A DNA stretch of 64,000 bases from Streptomyces gilvus (GTDB lineage: Bacteria > Actinomycetota > Actinomycetes > Streptomycetales > Streptomycetaceae). A program made the position numbers and the translations under genes. The notes beneath the pieces were generated by a model. The model did not search any database. It saw only the letters and a list, made by a program, of their open reading frames with translations, and was not told the DNA's origin. The stretch spans positions 186,001 to 250,000 of the forward strand of contig NZ_JAKWBE010000005.1 in assembly GCF_022513565.1 (NCBI RefSeq), in the 5' to 3' direction. This document shows positions 18,834 to 31,000 of the stretch, piece after piece. The stretch's first letter is position 1. Each line of letters begins with the position of its first letter.

Positions 18834-19847
18834 TCAGCGGGTCCCGCCGTCGGCGAACCGGGCGACGGAGGCGACGTTGGCCTTCGTCACGAACGCCGGG
18901 CCGGTGAGCACCGGCGAGACACCGCCGCCGCTGATGTTGCCGTTGGTCCGGTACAGCCACAGCCCGTCCACGGCGAGGTAGCCCTGCAGATACGGCTGTT
19001 GGTCCACCGCGAACTGCACGTCCCCGCTCTGCACGGCCTTGACCAGGTCCTTGTTGAGATCGAAGGTCGCGACCCTGGCACTGCTGCCGGCCGCCTGCAC
19101 GGCCTTGACGGCCAGCAGCGCGAACTGGGCGCCGTTGGTGACCACTTCGTCGATGCTCGGGTCCTGCCGCAGCTTGGCGGTGATCGCGGCGGAGGTGGCG
19201 GTCGGGTCGGTGCCCTCCACGTAGAGGTTCTCGGTCTGGCCGCCGAAGGTCTTCTTCACTCCGGCGCAGCGGGCCTCCAGCCCCACGTTGCCGCGCTCGT
19301 GGATGACGCACAGCGCGTGCTTGGCGTCGAGGCCGTTGAGCTTGTCGCCGACGGCCCGCCCGGCCACGCTCTCGTCCTGACCGAAGAACTCCAGGAGCCC
19401 GTCCGGCCGCCATGAGTCGGTCCCCGAGTTCAGGCCCACGACGGGTATGCCCACCGACTTGGCCTGGGCGACCGGCCCCCGCATCGCCTGCGGTTTGGCC
19501 AGGGTCACGGCGATGCCGTCGACCTTCTCCCTGATGGCGTCGCGCACCAGCTCGGCCTGCCCCGCCCCGTCCGGGTCGCTGGTGTACGTCAGGTCGACGT
19601 CGTCCTTCGCGGCCGCCTCCTCGGCGCCCTTCTTCACCAGGTCCCAGAAGGCGTCGCCCTTCGCGCCGTGCGTGACCATGGCGATCCTGATACGCCCGCC
19701 GCTGCCGGCCTTGCCCGCGGAGCCGGCGTCGGACTCCGACTGACCGCCGAAGACGGAGCACCCCGTCACGAGAAGCCCGACGGCCACCGCGAGAGCGGCG
19801 ACACGCACGGATCTGTGGGAGGCGGGAGGCGGGGGAGGAGTGTTCAT
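18834..19847 (-). CDS. Sugar-type ABC transporter substrate-binding lipoprotein (orphan)
   Basis: 337 aa from ATG 19847. The signal peptide ends in the lipobox LLVTGC, then a Gly/Ser spacer. The rest is a type I periplasmic-binding fold of the ribose/galactose class: IRIAMVTHGAKGDAFWDLVKKG, the VDGIAVTLAKP segment, GIPVVGLNSG and a late Asp-rich hinge ATFDLNKDLVKAVQSGDVQFAVDQQPYLQGY. No permease or ATPase gene is near, so it either works with a transporter elsewhere or acts as a ligand sensor. It sits just upstream of conservon 2 on the same strand (165-nt gap). Confidence 0.88.
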   Translation of the reverse strand: MNTPPPPPASHRSVRVAALAVAVGLLVTGCSVFGGQSESDAGSAGKAGSGGRIRIAMVTHGAKGDAFWDLVKKGAEEAAAKDDVDLTYTSDPDGAGQAELVRDAIREKVDGIAVTLAKPQAMRGPVAQAKSVGIPVVGLNSGTDSWRPDGLLEFFGQDESVAGRAVGDKLNGLDAKHALCVIHERGNVGLEARCAGVKKTFGGQTENLYVEGTDPTATSAAITAKLRQDPSIDEVVTNGAQFALLAVKAVQAAGSSARVATFDLNKDLVKAVQSGDVQFAVDQQPYLQGYLAVDGLWLYRTNGNISGGGVSPVLTGPAFVTKANVASVARFADGGTR

Positions 19848-20086
19848 GAGGGTGCGGCACCTCGCTGTGCGGCCGAACAGGAGAAACGGCGAGAGGAGCC
19901 CCCGGACGCCGCCCGGCCTGCCGTGCGCCGTCCGCGTGACTCTCGTTGGCCGGAGCCAATCGTGTGTGACCTCCGGTAGTCAAGTGAGCAGCCACTTTCA
20001 GTGAGTTGCCGCTGCCGCATCGTGATGTCCGCGGCCCCCCCGAGTACGGTGGGCCGCTTGCGGACCGGTCGGCCGAACAGTTCGTG

Positions 20087-20623
20087 TCAGAGCCGCGCGG
20101 AGATGAACTTCCTGACCTTGTCGGCCACGGCCTTCGAGCCGCCGTTCGAGGTGGTGATGGCCGAGACGTGGGCCTGCGCGGAAACGGCGCCCACCAGGAC
20201 GAACTGCTGGCGGGGGTTGGCCTTCGCGGCGGCCTCCGTCGCTCCCCTCATGCCGGTGCCCACGGCGAAGATCAGGCCGCATTGGTGCTGCACGGCACCG
20301 TTGACGTACGGGAGCGAGCCCGTGGCATCGATGGTCGGGTCCGGGTAGCGCTGTGCGTTGACCTTGCCCGTGGCGGCGGCGCCCTGCATACCCTGCCAGG
20401 TCGCCCGGGTGAGAACGGCGTCGGTGGAGTTCGCGGGAGTATCCAGCAGACAGACGCGCAGATTGCGGGAGACGTTGGCGGCCCGTGGGGCGGAAGGGCC
20501 GGCGGGCAGGACGAGCGCGAGCACCACGGCGGTCAGCACGGCCAGTGCGACGACTGCGCCGCTCAGCGCAGGATGGCGGCGTGCCAGGGCGACGAGGCGG
20601 ACGGCGGGAGAGGATGCTTGCAT
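20087..20623 (-). CDS. Membrane-anchored BMP-like (PnrA-type) single-lobe protein
   Basis: 178 aa. One transmembrane helix (about residues 18-42, ALSGAVVALAVLTAVVLALVLP) follows a short basic N terminus. The outer part resembles the first lobe of BMP/PnrA nucleoside-binding lipoproteins, notably the segment CGLIFAVGTGMRGATEAAAK and then NPRQQFVLVG. The normal second lobe is absent and there is no lipobox. ATG 20623 has AGGA 7 nt upstream. It is 24 nt downstream of the mycosin-like protease gene, so the two probably form an operon. The function is unknown; ligand binding or a partner role for the protease are guesses. Confidence 0.7.
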   Translation of the reverse strand: MQASSPAVRLVALARRHPALSGAVVALAVLTAVVLALVLPAGPSAPRAANVSRNLRVCLLDTPANSTDAVLTRATWQGMQGAAATGKVNAQRYPDPTIDATGSLPYVNGAVQHQCGLIFAVGTGMRGATEAAAKANPRQQFVLVGAVSAQAHVSAITTSNGGSKAVADKVRKFISARL

Positions 20624-20647
20624 GGAAGTCCTTGGTGGGCGATGGGA

Positions 20648-21763
20648 TCAGCGGGCGCGCGCAGTGCGCCGACGGTGACGGGCGAGGACGAGGGCGGCCG
20701 CCGTGAGGCTGGCCACCCCGGCACCGCCCGCCGCCCAGACCGTCGGCCCCCAGCCCCTTGCCGGACCGCGGTTTGCTGCGGGAGTGGCCGCGGAAAGCAG
20801 CGGGTTGGCGCGGGAGGCGGGTTCGGGTGCCCGCAGCGCCTTCAGCGGGTCCACGATGCCGTAACCCATTCGCTCATCGCGCCGGGATGTGCTCCCGGAA
20901 CGGTCGGCGGTGTCGATGAGCCTGGCGACGATCTGCCCGGCACTCTCTTCGGGGTACCGGGAGCGCAGCAGCGCGGCCGTGGCCGCGACGTAGGGTGCCG
21001 AGTAACTGGTGCCGTCCTCGGTGAGGTGGCCACCGCTGCTCCTCGTGGAGTAGATGCCGACCGCGGGCCCGGCCAGGGCGACGTACGGGCCCGACTCGCT
21101 GGTTGGCCAGAAGCTTCCCTCGGGGGTGGTTCCGGAGACGGCGACGACGCCCGGGAAGCCCGCCGGATAGGTCACCGGATTCCCTGTGCGGCCGTTGTTG
21201 CCCGCGGCGGCTACGACGATGACGTCGTGCCGGACGGCGTAGGCGACGGCGTCACGCAGTTGCGGGTCGGCGCTAGTGGTGACCATGGACACGTTGATCA
21301 CAGCGGCGCCGTGTCGAGCCGCGTAGACGATCCCCTCGGCCAGGGCGAGGGGATCCGCGGCAGCGCCGACGCTGACGCGGACCGGTAGGACGCTTGCCCT
21401 CGGAGCCAGGCCGGCTACAGCCCCGTCCGTGCCGTCGCCGGCGATGACCCCGGCGACGGAGGTGCCGTGGGAGTCACCGGAGAGGTCCACCTGCCCGGAC
21501 GCGGCCTGGTGGGTGAGGTCCGTGCCCGGCAGTACCCGGCCGGTCAGATCCGGATGCCGGGCGTTGACGCCGGTGTCCACCACGGCCACGGTGACGTGCT
21601 CTCCCTGGCTCAGCGACCAGACCCGAGAAGCGTTGAAGTGCCGGGCGTCCAGCGGCCATTGCCCGGCGGCCGGCACGGGTGCCGACGGGGCCGACGCCGT
21701 GGACAGCGCCAGCAGCGACGGCAGGACGGCGTACGCCCAAGACCTGACAAGCCCCCGTGTCAC
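20648..21763 (-). CDS. Mycosin-like S8 (subtilisin-type) membrane serine protease
   Basis: 371 aa from GTG 21763. There is an N-terminal signal peptide (VLPSLLALSTASA). The peptidase S8 domain has an intact triad: Asp63 (VVDTGV), His99 (GDSHGTSVAG) and Ser253 (DGTSYSAP), with oxyanion Asn189 (AAGN). A C-terminal transmembrane helix (about residues 342-362) ends in HRRRTARAR. This signal-protease-anchor layout is that of MycP mycosins of type VII secretion, but no ESX genes are in the window. It is divergent from the RHS toxin gene across 241 bp, so toxin processing is a reasonable hypothesis, not shown. Confidence 0.88.
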   Translation of the reverse strand: MTRGLVRSWAYAVLPSLLALSTASAPSAPVPAAGQWPLDARHFNASRVWSLSQGEHVTVAVVDTGVNARHPDLTGRVLPGTDLTHQAASGQVDLSGDSHGTSVAGVIAGDGTDGAVAGLAPRASVLPVRVSVGAAADPLALAEGIVYAARHGAAVINVSMVTTSADPQLRDAVAYAVRHDVIVVAAAGNNGRTGNPVTYPAGFPGVVAVSGTTPEGSFWPTSESGPYVALAGPAVGIYSTRSSGGHLTEDGTSYSAPYVAATAALLRSRYPEESAGQIVARLIDTADRSGSTSRRDERMGYGIVDPLKALRAPEPASRANPLLSAATPAANRGPARGWGPTVWAAGGAGVASLTAAALVLARHRRRTARAR

Positions 21764-22004
21764 ATCCGCTCCCGCGCTTCCTCTGACGGAACATCAACTT
21801 TGCTCTGCCAAAGGTAGATTGACCGCCAAGCTGACATGGATCAGTCAAGACTGACTCATGAGATCTTCAAACTTGCGAGTGCCTTGTGGTGTTTCTGTGG
21901 CGATGTCCGGAGTTGCATGACTGTTGCAGCGATGTGACCCGCTGGTACAACCCCTCGCTGACAGCCGTCAGTTGACGGACCATTGCGGTGGCGGGGGAAT
22001 CCAC

Positions 22005-25000
22005 ATGGCTCGCTCTTGGGCATCTCATCGGCGTGCACGCCTGTCACCGAGGTCGACGGCGCTGGTCGCGGCCGGTGCCTTGATCGCCGTGCTGGCAGGA
22101 CAGTCCGCCCAGGCCCTGCCCGCCGATGCCGGCCGGCCGGCGACCCCGCAGCAGCAGGTCGGCACGGCCGCGGGCAAGAAGCACGAGGTGTCCGCCGCCG
22201 TGACCGGGAGCAGAGCCCGGTCGAAGATCGGAGCCTTCGGCCCCGGCAAGGTGAAGGGTGCCGTCAAGTCATATCGGCCCCATGGCAGACAGGGTGATCC
22301 GGTCAACTCCGGCAGCAGGGTCCACAAGGCCCCGAAGTCCGTCTCGGCCCCGTCGGCGACGAAGCCTCGGGGCTTCGAGGTTTCAACCAGTGTGGAACAA
22401 CACGGGCTCGACACCGCTACCACGACCGTATACAAGAACGCCGACGGCACCTACACGGCCCAGATCCACACTCACGCCGTCAATTACCGTAGGGCTGACG
22501 GGAGCTGGGCGCGTATCACCGGGACCGTGCCGAACGGCGCGAGCACCGCTTCCTACCGCACGAGCCGCCCGGCGCTGATGAGTGCCGGCAACCCGACGGG
22601 CCAGGGCAACGCCTCCTCCTCGACCTACGTCGAGTCGGGTGTCACCCAGAACTTCCACGGCAACGGTCAGTTGTACGTCGGCAAGTACCAGAGCCACGAC
22701 TACAACTCGTTCCTCCAGTTCGGCGGCTTCGGCGCACAGTTCGCCAATGACTACATCGTCAACTCGACACTGTGGCTGGACACCGAGTACTCGGGTCAGG
22801 ACACGACCGGCACCTGCTCCTCCCAGGCTGTGAACGTCGCCCCGGTCTCCGCCTCCTGGGATCCGGCGAAGATCGACACCTACCCCGGACCCGCGGCCGG
22901 AGCGCAGATCGGCACCGCCGGCTTCGCCGCCGGGACCGACTGCTCCAACGGACGTCAGTGGGAGGGCGTCAGCCTCGACACCAAGACGGTGATGAACTGG
23001 GCACACGGCTGGACGTCGAACTACGGTCTGCGGCTCAGTGCGGCGTCCACCGCGGCGGCGGCCAAGGAGTTCTACGCCGACGACCCCTACCTGGCCATCG
23101 AGTACACGCCCAACGGTGCGGGCGCCTCCTACTCCGAGGTCAGCTACGCGTCGCCGTGGAACAACCAGCCCGGTTGGGGCAAGGTCACCGTGCAGAACCG
23201 CGGCACCGCCACCTGGACGCCGACCAACGGCTACAAGCTGTCGTACCAGCTCTACACCGTCTCCGGCACCACCCGCACGCTGCTCACCAGCCCCGCCGCG
23301 ACGCCGGCCGCGATGCCCTCGACGGTGGCGCCGAACAAGCCCGTCACCGTCACGGCGTCCATACCAGCGCTCACCGCCGGCAAGACCTACCTGATCTGCT
23401 GGGACATGTCCTACAACGGGACGCTCTTCTCCACCTACGGGGTCCCGCAGACCTGTTACTCACTGCCGGTGGTGAACAACCCGCCCATCATCGACACGTT
23501 CGATCCGGGCAACAACGGCTCGGTGTTCAGCCTCACCCCGACGCTGGCGGTGACGGCCCACGACCCGGACAACTACCCCGGTACCGGCCTCAGTTACTCC
23601 TTCAACGTGTACGCCAACGGCTCGACGACCGCCCTGGCGAGTTCCGGCTCGCTCACCACACCGGTGTGGACCGTCCCAGCGGGCAAGCTCGCCTACGGCA
23701 AGACGTTCTACTGGACCGCCCAGGTCAGTGACGGCAACGCCGCCTCGCTCTGGTCGGCGCCCGACTACTTCACCATCCCCTCCGCACCCCAGCCACTGGT
23801 CACCGCACACCTGGGTGCGTCCCCCTACGACGCCACCGTCAAGGGTGTCGACCCGCAACTGGGCGACTACTCGACGCAGACCACCGACGCGATCGTCCCC
23901 GGCCCGGCCGACGGACCCACCCTGAGCGTCCAGCGGACGTACAACAGCCTGGACCCGGGCGTCTTCAAGGCGTTCGGCGCGGGTTGGTCGTCCCTGCTGG
24001 ACATGCGCGCCACCGAGGACGCCGACGGCACCGGCAACGTCGTGGTCACCCTGGCTGACGGGCGCCAGGAACGGTTCGGCGCCAACGGCGACGGCACGTA
24101 CACCGCACCGGCAGGCACGTACGCCGTCCTGTCCGCGCCCCCGGCCGCTTACGGCTCCAGTGGCTTCATGCTGACCGAGAGATCGGGCACGCGGTACATC
24201 TTCAACAACCAGGTAACCGACCCGGTCACCGGCCAGACATACTGGGCCCTCACGGAGACGGGCAACCGCAACGGCCACGGTGTGGACCTGGAATGGCTGC
24301 CGGTCACCCTGACCCTGCCCGACGGAAGCACCCTCAAGACGCAGGAGCCGACCCGGGTCGGCTACCTGCTGAACCAGGACAACGGCTACAACGACGGCGC
24401 CGCCAACGAACTGCCCGACCAGACGGTGCTGCTCGACCTCACCTGGGGCGTCCAACAGGTCACCGCCTCCGACGGCACGGTCAAGAACGTGCCGCACGTC
24501 ACCCAGGTGTCCACCCGCAGGGTCTCCGGCACCGTCAACCCCTGGACGTACGGCTACGACGGCGCGGGCGACCTGAGCTCGGTGTGCCCGCCCGCGTCCA
24601 GTTCCACCACCTCCACGGCCTGCACCCAGTACGGCTACACCTCCGGCAGCGGCTCAGGGTCGCACTTCGCCTCGATGGTCCTGGACTCCAACCCCACCGA
24701 CTACTGGCGGCTCGGCGACGCGGCCGGCTCGACCACCGCCAAGGACGCGGTCGTCGTCCACGAGGGCACCACCGACGCCACCCTGGCCAACGTCACCCTG
24801 GCGCAGACCGGCCCACTGGCCGGCACCCCCGCCACCGCCGGTTCCTTCAACGGCACCAGCTCGTACATGACCCTGCCCGACAACCTGCCGGCCAACAGCA
24901 CCAACCTCGCGGTCGGCATGTGGTTCAGGACCACGCAGGCGGGCGGCACACTGTTCTCGTACCAGAGCGGCAAACCCGGAACCTCCGTCTCCTCCGGCTA

Positions 25001-28000
25001 CGTCCCGTCGATGTACATCGGCACCGACGGCAAGCTGCGCGCCGAGTTCTGGAACGGGCACGCCGCACCGATGACGTCCCCGAACGCTGTCAACGACGGC
25101 AAATGGCACTACGCCGTCCTTTCCGGCGCCCGGACCGACCAGACCCTCTTCCTGGACGGCGCCAAGGTCGCCGGCCTCACCGGCAGCACCATCAGCTTCG
25201 GGGCCTGGCCCTATACCACCGTCGGCGCCGGCGAACTCGCCGGTTCCTGGCCCTCGGTGCCGTCCGGCAACGCGCTGGGCTGGTTCAACGGCCAGATCGA
25301 GGACGTCTCCTTCCTGCAGCACCCGCTCGGCCTGCCCGCCGTCCAACAGGAGTACTCCTCCGCCACCCTCGCCTCCCGCGAACTGACCGGCACCACCCTG
25401 CCCTCCGGCAAGACCGCGCTCGCCGTCGGCTACGACGCGCTCACCGACCGCGCGTCGACGGTCACCGACGCCGACGGCGGCAGCTACCAGTTCGCCACCC
25501 CCGTCACCACCGGCAGCGACGACTACTACTACGGCACCGTCCGCGGCACCCGGCCCGCCCTCGACTATCCGCTGGCCGAGTCCGCCGGCCTCACCGCCGT
25601 CAACCAGTACGGCGTCGACAACACGGCCGGCGGCGCCTCCGACGGCATCTACAACGACGTCATGCTGGGCGAGCCCGGCATCTTCGGCCCCGGTGGGGAC
25701 TCCGCGGCCGGCTTCAACGGCACCGACTCCTACCTCTCGTTGCCCACCGGCGCCCTCGACGACAGCAGCGGAAACGCGTCCGTCGCCCTCTGGTTCAACA
25801 CCAAACAGGCAGGCGGCGTCCTCTTCTCGTACCAGAACGGCCAGATAGGAAGCACCCTCAGCGGCAATTACACTCCGGCGCTCTATGTCGGTTCAGACGG
25901 CCTGCTGCACGGCCAGTTCTGGGACGGCAGCACCTCGCCCATGGCGTCCAAGGCGGCGGTCAACGACGGCAACTGGCACCTGGTCGTGCTCACCGCGAGC
26001 GGCACCACCCAGACCCTCTGGCTCGACGGACAGAGCCAGGCCACCCGCAGCGGCAAGTCCATCGCCGGACAGGTCAAGACCTCGGGCGAGACCACGGTGA
26101 GCGTCGGCGCCGGATACGTCGCCGGCTCCTGGCCCAAGCCCCCGAGCAACGCGCTCGGTTACTTCAACGGCGAGATCGGCCAGGTCGGGCTCTACCGGAC
26201 CGACCTCGGGCAGTCCGCCGTGGAGGCCGCGCTCGGGCTCTACAAGGCCAAGGGCTCGGCGACCACCCTCATGCCGTCCACCACACTCACGGTCACCGAT
26301 CCGGCGCAGCACACCGAGACGTACGCCTTCGACCCGGCGAACGGCAACCGCACCACCGCCGTCACCGACGCCGACGGCGGCCGAACGACGTTCGCCTACG
26401 ACTCCCTCGGCTTCCAGGACGCCGTCACCGACCCCGACGGACACTCGACCACCCGTCAGCACGACTCCTACGGCAACGTCCTGGCGACGACCACCTGCCG
26501 CCAGAAGGACTCCTGCCAGACCTCCTACTTCAGCTACCACACCAACGCGACCGACCCGCTGGACCCGCTGAACGGCAAGGTCCTCTACGCCGCCGACGCC
26601 CGCTCCGGCCCGACCGGCACCGCCAGCCCGGCCTACCGGACGGCCTACACCTACACGCCCTTCGGCGCCCTGGCCTCCGTCACCACACCGCCCACGCCGG
26701 ACTACCCGAGCGGGCGGACCACCCGCTACTGGTACTACGGCAAGAGCGAGACCTACACCGACAACGTCGGACGCGTGGACACCGAGCCGTTCGGCATGCT
26801 TGCCTCGGTCACCGACCCGAGCGGCAAGGTCACCCGCTACCACTACTGCGGCACCTACGCGCTCGGCCAGGTCTGCGGCCAGACGGACCCGTCCGGCCAG
26901 ACCACTTACTACGGCATCGACACCCTCGGCCACCGCACCTGGAAAGCCGTCAGCTCCGACACGTATCCGGTGACGTTCTCGGGCTCCGGGGCCCCCGTCG
27001 GTGGTGTGCAGACCCAGTACACCTACGACGCTCTGGGCCGCACTGCCACCCTGACCGGTCCGGCGACCACCGACGCGGTCAGGGGCGTCACCCACACCCC
27101 GAAGACCACCTACACCTACGACGCCGACGGTGACCTCAAGTCGTCCTCGACGGCCGACACCACAGGCCACGACACCACCCGCACCACCGGCTACGACTAC
27201 GACGACAACGACCGTGTCAAGACGGTGACCGACCCGGCCGGATCGGTGACCCGCTTCACGTACGACTCGTTCGGCCGGAAGAGCACGGAGACGAACGCGG
27301 CCGGCACCACCTACCGCTACGACTACTCGCCCACCGGACATCTGCTGACCACCACCCTGCTCGGCTGGACCGGCGATCCGACCGCGCCGTCCGACCAGAA
27401 GAACCTGATCGTTCAGTCCCGGGCCTACGACCCCGCCGGACGGCTCGCCTCCGTAACCGACTCCATGGGCCGGAGCACCGCCTACAGCTACTTCGACGAC
27501 GACCTGCTGCAGTCCCAGACCGACGCCGCCGGCACCGCCGACGCGACGACCACCAAGGCCTACGACTACGACGCCGCCGGCAACTTGACCTGGGAGTGCG
27601 ACGTCTGGTCCGGCACCGCCTGCCTCAAGCAGACCCAGCACACCGTCGACGCGGCCGGCCGCACGACGCGGACCGTGGTGGACCCCTCAGGCGTCGACCG
27701 CGTGGTCGTCGACAGCTTCGACCCGGACGGCAACGTCCTGTCCCGCATTCTCACCGGCGGCGGCCAGACCCGGCAGATCGGGTACTCCTACGACGCAGCC
27801 GGCAACCGCACCGCGCAGTCCGTACGCACCGACGCCACCGGCCCGACCGGCTACTGGCCGCTGGACGAGGGCGCGGTGAGCGCCGCCGACTCCTCGGGGA
27901 ACGGTTTCACCGGCACCCCGGGCACCGGGGCTTCCTGGGGGCCGCCGGGCAGCGGTTACACGTCCTTCAACGGCACCTCCGGTGCGATCCTGACCAGCGG

Positions 28001-31000
28001 CACGCCCGTGGTGGACACCACCAGGGGCTTCACCGTCTCGGCGTGGGCGTACTTGAGCGCGACCAGCACCACGAAGGACTTCACCGTCGTCAGCCAGCAG
28101 GGCGCCCAGAACAGCGCTTTCCAGCTCCAGTACAACCACACCACCAAATCCTGGGCGTTCGTCCGCGCGAGCAACGACACCGCCTCGGCCACCACCTACG
28201 TCGCCAGCGACCCCACCCCGGCGACGGCCGGCACATGGACCCAGCTGGTCGGCGTGTACGACGCCCTCGGTGCAATGAGCCTCTACGTCAACGGCGTCGA
28301 GGTCAGTGGCAACTGCCTCAACTGCACACTGGTCTCCGACCCCACGCCGATGGCCAGTACCACGGGCGTGGCGATCGGCCGGGGCAAGGCGGCGGGCGCC
28401 TCCGTCAACTGGTTCACCGGCCGGATCCGCGACGTGCAGCTGTACGGCCGCGAACTCGACGACGCGGAGATCAGCCAGCTGTACAAGTCGTCCACCACCG
28501 CGGGTGAGTCCCCGGTGTCACTCGGCGCGGCGGGCTGGTGGAAGCTGGACGACGGCGAGAACCCGACCGCAGGGGACCACTCCGGGGCCGGGAACGCCGG
28601 CACGCTCAACGCGTCGACGAGCTGGTCACCGGAGAACGGCGGCTCCGCCGTCTTCGCGGGCGCGGGGCAGATCACCACCGGCGGACCGGTGCTGGACACC
28701 ACCAGGTCCTTCTCGGTGTCCGCCTGGGCGAAGATCACCACCACCCCCAGCGGTACCTGGCAGACCGTGCTGGCCCAACAAGGCGCCCAGGCGGCGGGAT
28801 TCTCCCTCGACTACAACCCGACCGCCGGCCGATGGGCCTTCGACCGCGCCACCACCGACGTCGCGTCACCGACCCTCGCGGGCGCCACCTCCACCGCGGC
28901 CCCCACCCTGAACACGTGGACCCACCTGGTCGGTACGTACGACGCGAACAGCGGCAAGATGACGCTGTACGTCAACGGCACCGCCCAGAACACCGCGACG
29001 GACACCACTCCCATCGCCGGCTCCGGACCGCTCGTCATCGGCCGCGGATACACGGCGGGAGCAGCCGGGCAGTACTTCAACGGCTCGGTCAGCAAGGTCC
29101 AGACGTACAACCGCGTCCTGTCCGCCGCCGAGGTCTCCGCCCTCCGCACCTCGGGCGGTACCGCGGGCTCCGCGCCGCTGACCACCACCTGGACCTACGA
29201 CCAGCGGGGTCTGCCGCTGACGATGACCGACCCGCGCGGCAACGCCGCCGGCGCGACGGCGGCCGCCTACACCACCACCTACGCCTACGACGAAGACGGC
29301 CGGCTCACCAGCACGACCTCACCGCCGGTCAGCACCGAGTCCGGCGGCGGCGCCGCCCAGCAGACCGTGGCCGTCGCCGAGTCGGGTTACGACACCTTCG
29401 GCGAACAGGTCGAGTCCGACGACGCCGACGGGAACATCGTCACCACCACCTACGACCTCGACGGCCGCGTCCAGGCCGTCTCCCAGCCCGCGTACACCCC
29501 GCCGGACGGCTCCGGCACGGTCACCCCGACCACCTCCTACACGTACGACGCCCTCGGCGCCGTGCACACCGAGACCGACCCGCTGAACCACACGGCGTCA
29601 TACGTCTACGACCAGCTCGGCGACCGGGTCCAGCAGACCCTGCCGGGCGGCCAGGTCACGCACGTCGGCTACGACACCGACGGCGAGGTCCTGAACACCA
29701 CCGACCCCACCGGCGCCCGCACCGAGTCCACCTACGACGGGCTCGGCCGCCGGGCCACGAGCACCCAGGTGGAGCGCGCGCCCACCCCGGCCGCGTACAC
29801 CACCCACTACGGCTACGACGGTCTGGGGGACCTGAACTCGATCGAGGACCCGCTGGGCAACACCGCGACCGCGACCTACGACGCTCTCGGCGAGACCAGC
29901 ACCGTCACGGACCCGTTGGGGAACACCACCGCGTACTCCTACGACGTCTCCGGGCAACTCGTCAGGACCACGGCCGCCGACTCCACAGCGGCCACACTGA
30001 GCTACGACCAGGCGGAGCGCCTCGTCGCCACGGCTCAGCTCGACGCGGACGGCACGACCCTCAGCTCCACCTCGTACGGCTACGACGCGGCGGGCAACCA
30101 GACCTCGGCCACCGATGCCCGGCAGCACACGACCACCGCCACCTTCGACGCGCTCGACCGAACCGTCAGCCAGACCCAGCCGGTGGACGCGAACTCCTCG
30201 ATCACGACCTCCTTCGGCTATGACGCCGCGGGCAACGAGACCCGTTACACCGACGCCGACAAGAACGTCACCTACTACACCTACAACCCGCTGGGCCTGC
30301 AGGAGACCAGCGTCGCCCCCAGCGTCACCGGCCTGACCTCTGCCGCCGACCGCACCACGGCCTTCTCCTACGACGCCGACGGCCACCAGCACGTCATTTC
30401 CCGCCCCGGCGGGGTCACGCTCACCGAGTCCTACGACGACAACGGTCTGCTGACCGCCGAGTCCGGCAGCGGCGCCGAAGCGGCCACCGCGACCCGTGCC
30501 TTCCGCTACGACGACGACGGCCGCCTCACCTCCCTCTCCGCGCCGACCGGCAACGACACCTTCACCTACGACGACCGCGGTCTCCTCCTCACCATGGGCG
30601 GCCCCGGCGGCAGCGCGACCTACGCCTACGACGCGAACGGTGAGATCGCCACTCGTACCGACGCCACCGGCAACGCCACCTTCGGCTACGACGCCGACGG
30701 GCGCGTCAACAGTGAGACCGACCCGCTAACCGGCACCACGGCGACGCTGGACTACACCAAGCTCGGCCAACCGAAAACCGTCAGCTACGGCAAGAACGGC
30801 GCGACCCGCGGTTACGACTACAACGGGCTCCACCAACTCACCACCGACGTCCTGAAGACCCCCTCCGGGACCGTCGAGGCGTCCGCCGCGTACACGTACA
30901 ACGCGGACGGCCAGATGGCCACCCGGACCACCACCGGCACGGCGGGCTCCGGCACCAGCACCTTCGACTACGACTACGCGGGACGCCTGAAGTCGGCCAC

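Noticed and set aside
24293..27133. 946-aa overlapping frame inside the RHS gene
   Set aside because: Arg/Pro/His-rich translation typical of an off-frame read of GC-rich coding DNA.
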